Assembly (NCBI GenBank): GCA_025174535.1
Contig: JALBUN010000015.1
Coordinates: 742,501-806,500, forward strand
From: Cantharellus purpuraceus
Lineage: Eukaryota > Basidiomycota > Agaricomycetes > Cantharellales > Hydnaceae
Direction of reading: 5' to 3'
Length of the DNA: 64,000 nucleotides
Position 1 is the stretch's first letter. Each line of letters opens with the position of its first letter. Below the pieces are notes generated by a model. That model ran no database searches and was not told the origin of the DNA. It saw only the letters and a list, made by a program, of their open reading frames with translations. Made by a program: the position numbers and the translations under genes. Shown one piece after another: positions 63,901-64,000 of this stretch.

Positions 63901-64000
63901 AATCTTTTCTCAACGAAGTTGCATGACCACTCACCTCTCCTACAACACTCTTCTCTGATAATCAAGGCAAAATTGATCTTTCCAAGAATGGTCAATATCA
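60925..64000 (+). pseudogene. pol of copia element G (runs off the window)
   Basis: Order protease-integrase-RT-RNase H, diagnostic of Ty1/copia. Protease LYDSGATRHMTP (about 60964); GAG-pre-integrase with HAWMGHIAP and CESCSYGK; integrase core TDVWGPSS, HSD*GGEYLSG and EQNGVAEQINR; RVT_2 reverse transcriptase with WSMWREAMVEQL, GCRWVFRIK, QMDVKDAYLNA, SLYGLKQAGRLWYKRL and VDDLT; RNase H with DVDFASQEHRHSISGY and ALSTTEVEYIAA. Disabled by TGA codons (61639, 61756 and others) and frameshifts near 62800 and 63704. The window ends in the last RNase H motif (DNQGKIDLSKN), so the 3' LTR lies beyond. Confidence 0.88.

Overview
The window is a transposon-dominated piece of a filamentous fungal genome, most likely a mushroom-forming basidiomycete (Agaricomycete). 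The grounds are introns of about 50-65 nt that splice cleanly by hand, LaeA/UMTA-type methyltransferases, an exosome subunit gene, and nested chromodomain-bearing Ty3/gypsy elements. No bacterial genes, rRNA genes or CRISPR arrays were seen.

Host genes occupy two islands. Island 1 (about 7.6-15.1 kb) holds a LaeA-like methyltransferase (7992-9241, +), an extended short-chain dehydrogenase (11977-9690, -) and the exosome subunit RRP45/EXOSC9 (15097-13938, -). A GC-rich minisatellite follows (15.5-16.35 kb). Island 2 (about 44.6-46.9 kb) holds a second methyltransferase (44707-45931, +) with the same intron positions as the first. It also holds an inverted copy of the first gene's upstream region.

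The rest is LTR-retrotransposon sequence, which I sort into families. A is a gypsy with an LTR of about 520 bp. B and B' are gypsy subfamilies with LTRs of about 1.36-1.45 kb. C is a chromovirus with a 361-bp LTR. D is a gypsy with an LTR of about 1 kb. F is an 811-bp solo LTR. G is a Ty1/copia with a 331-bp LTR. I is a tandem pair of 1.4-kb LTR-like units. The nesting can be read from target-site duplications: reverse-strand A (18.6-33.2 kb) contains solo LTR F (TSD GTTGA) and a complete B element (21317-32964, TSD GTCCC). C copy 1 (33.2-41.5 kb) contains solo B' (AGCTC) and solo B (CCCTG). C copy 2 (47.7-57.9 kb) contains unit I and solo B' (TGGTC), and its 3' LTR is hit by copia G, which itself contains solo B (GCTGT). 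A 565-bp TIR element with a TAA duplication sits inside an A LTR.

The central find is the complete B element. Its two LTRs differ at only one position that I noticed. It has a PBS, a PPT and three long open frames: ORF1 (503 aa, unknown), ORF2 (1984 aa, gag-protease-RT-RNase H-integrase-chromodomain) and ORF3 (342 aa, unknown, between pol and the 3' LTR). Families A and C lack a recognisable tRNA primer site. Instead, 10-12 nt just after the LTR are complementary to the predicted mRNA 5' end, as in self-priming Tf1/sushi elements. The copia has a copia-type half-tRNA-iMet primer site. The B' LTRs carry a variable cluster of TGAGTCA (Gcn4/AP-1-type) motifs. Old copies decay largely by CGA-to-TGA changes.
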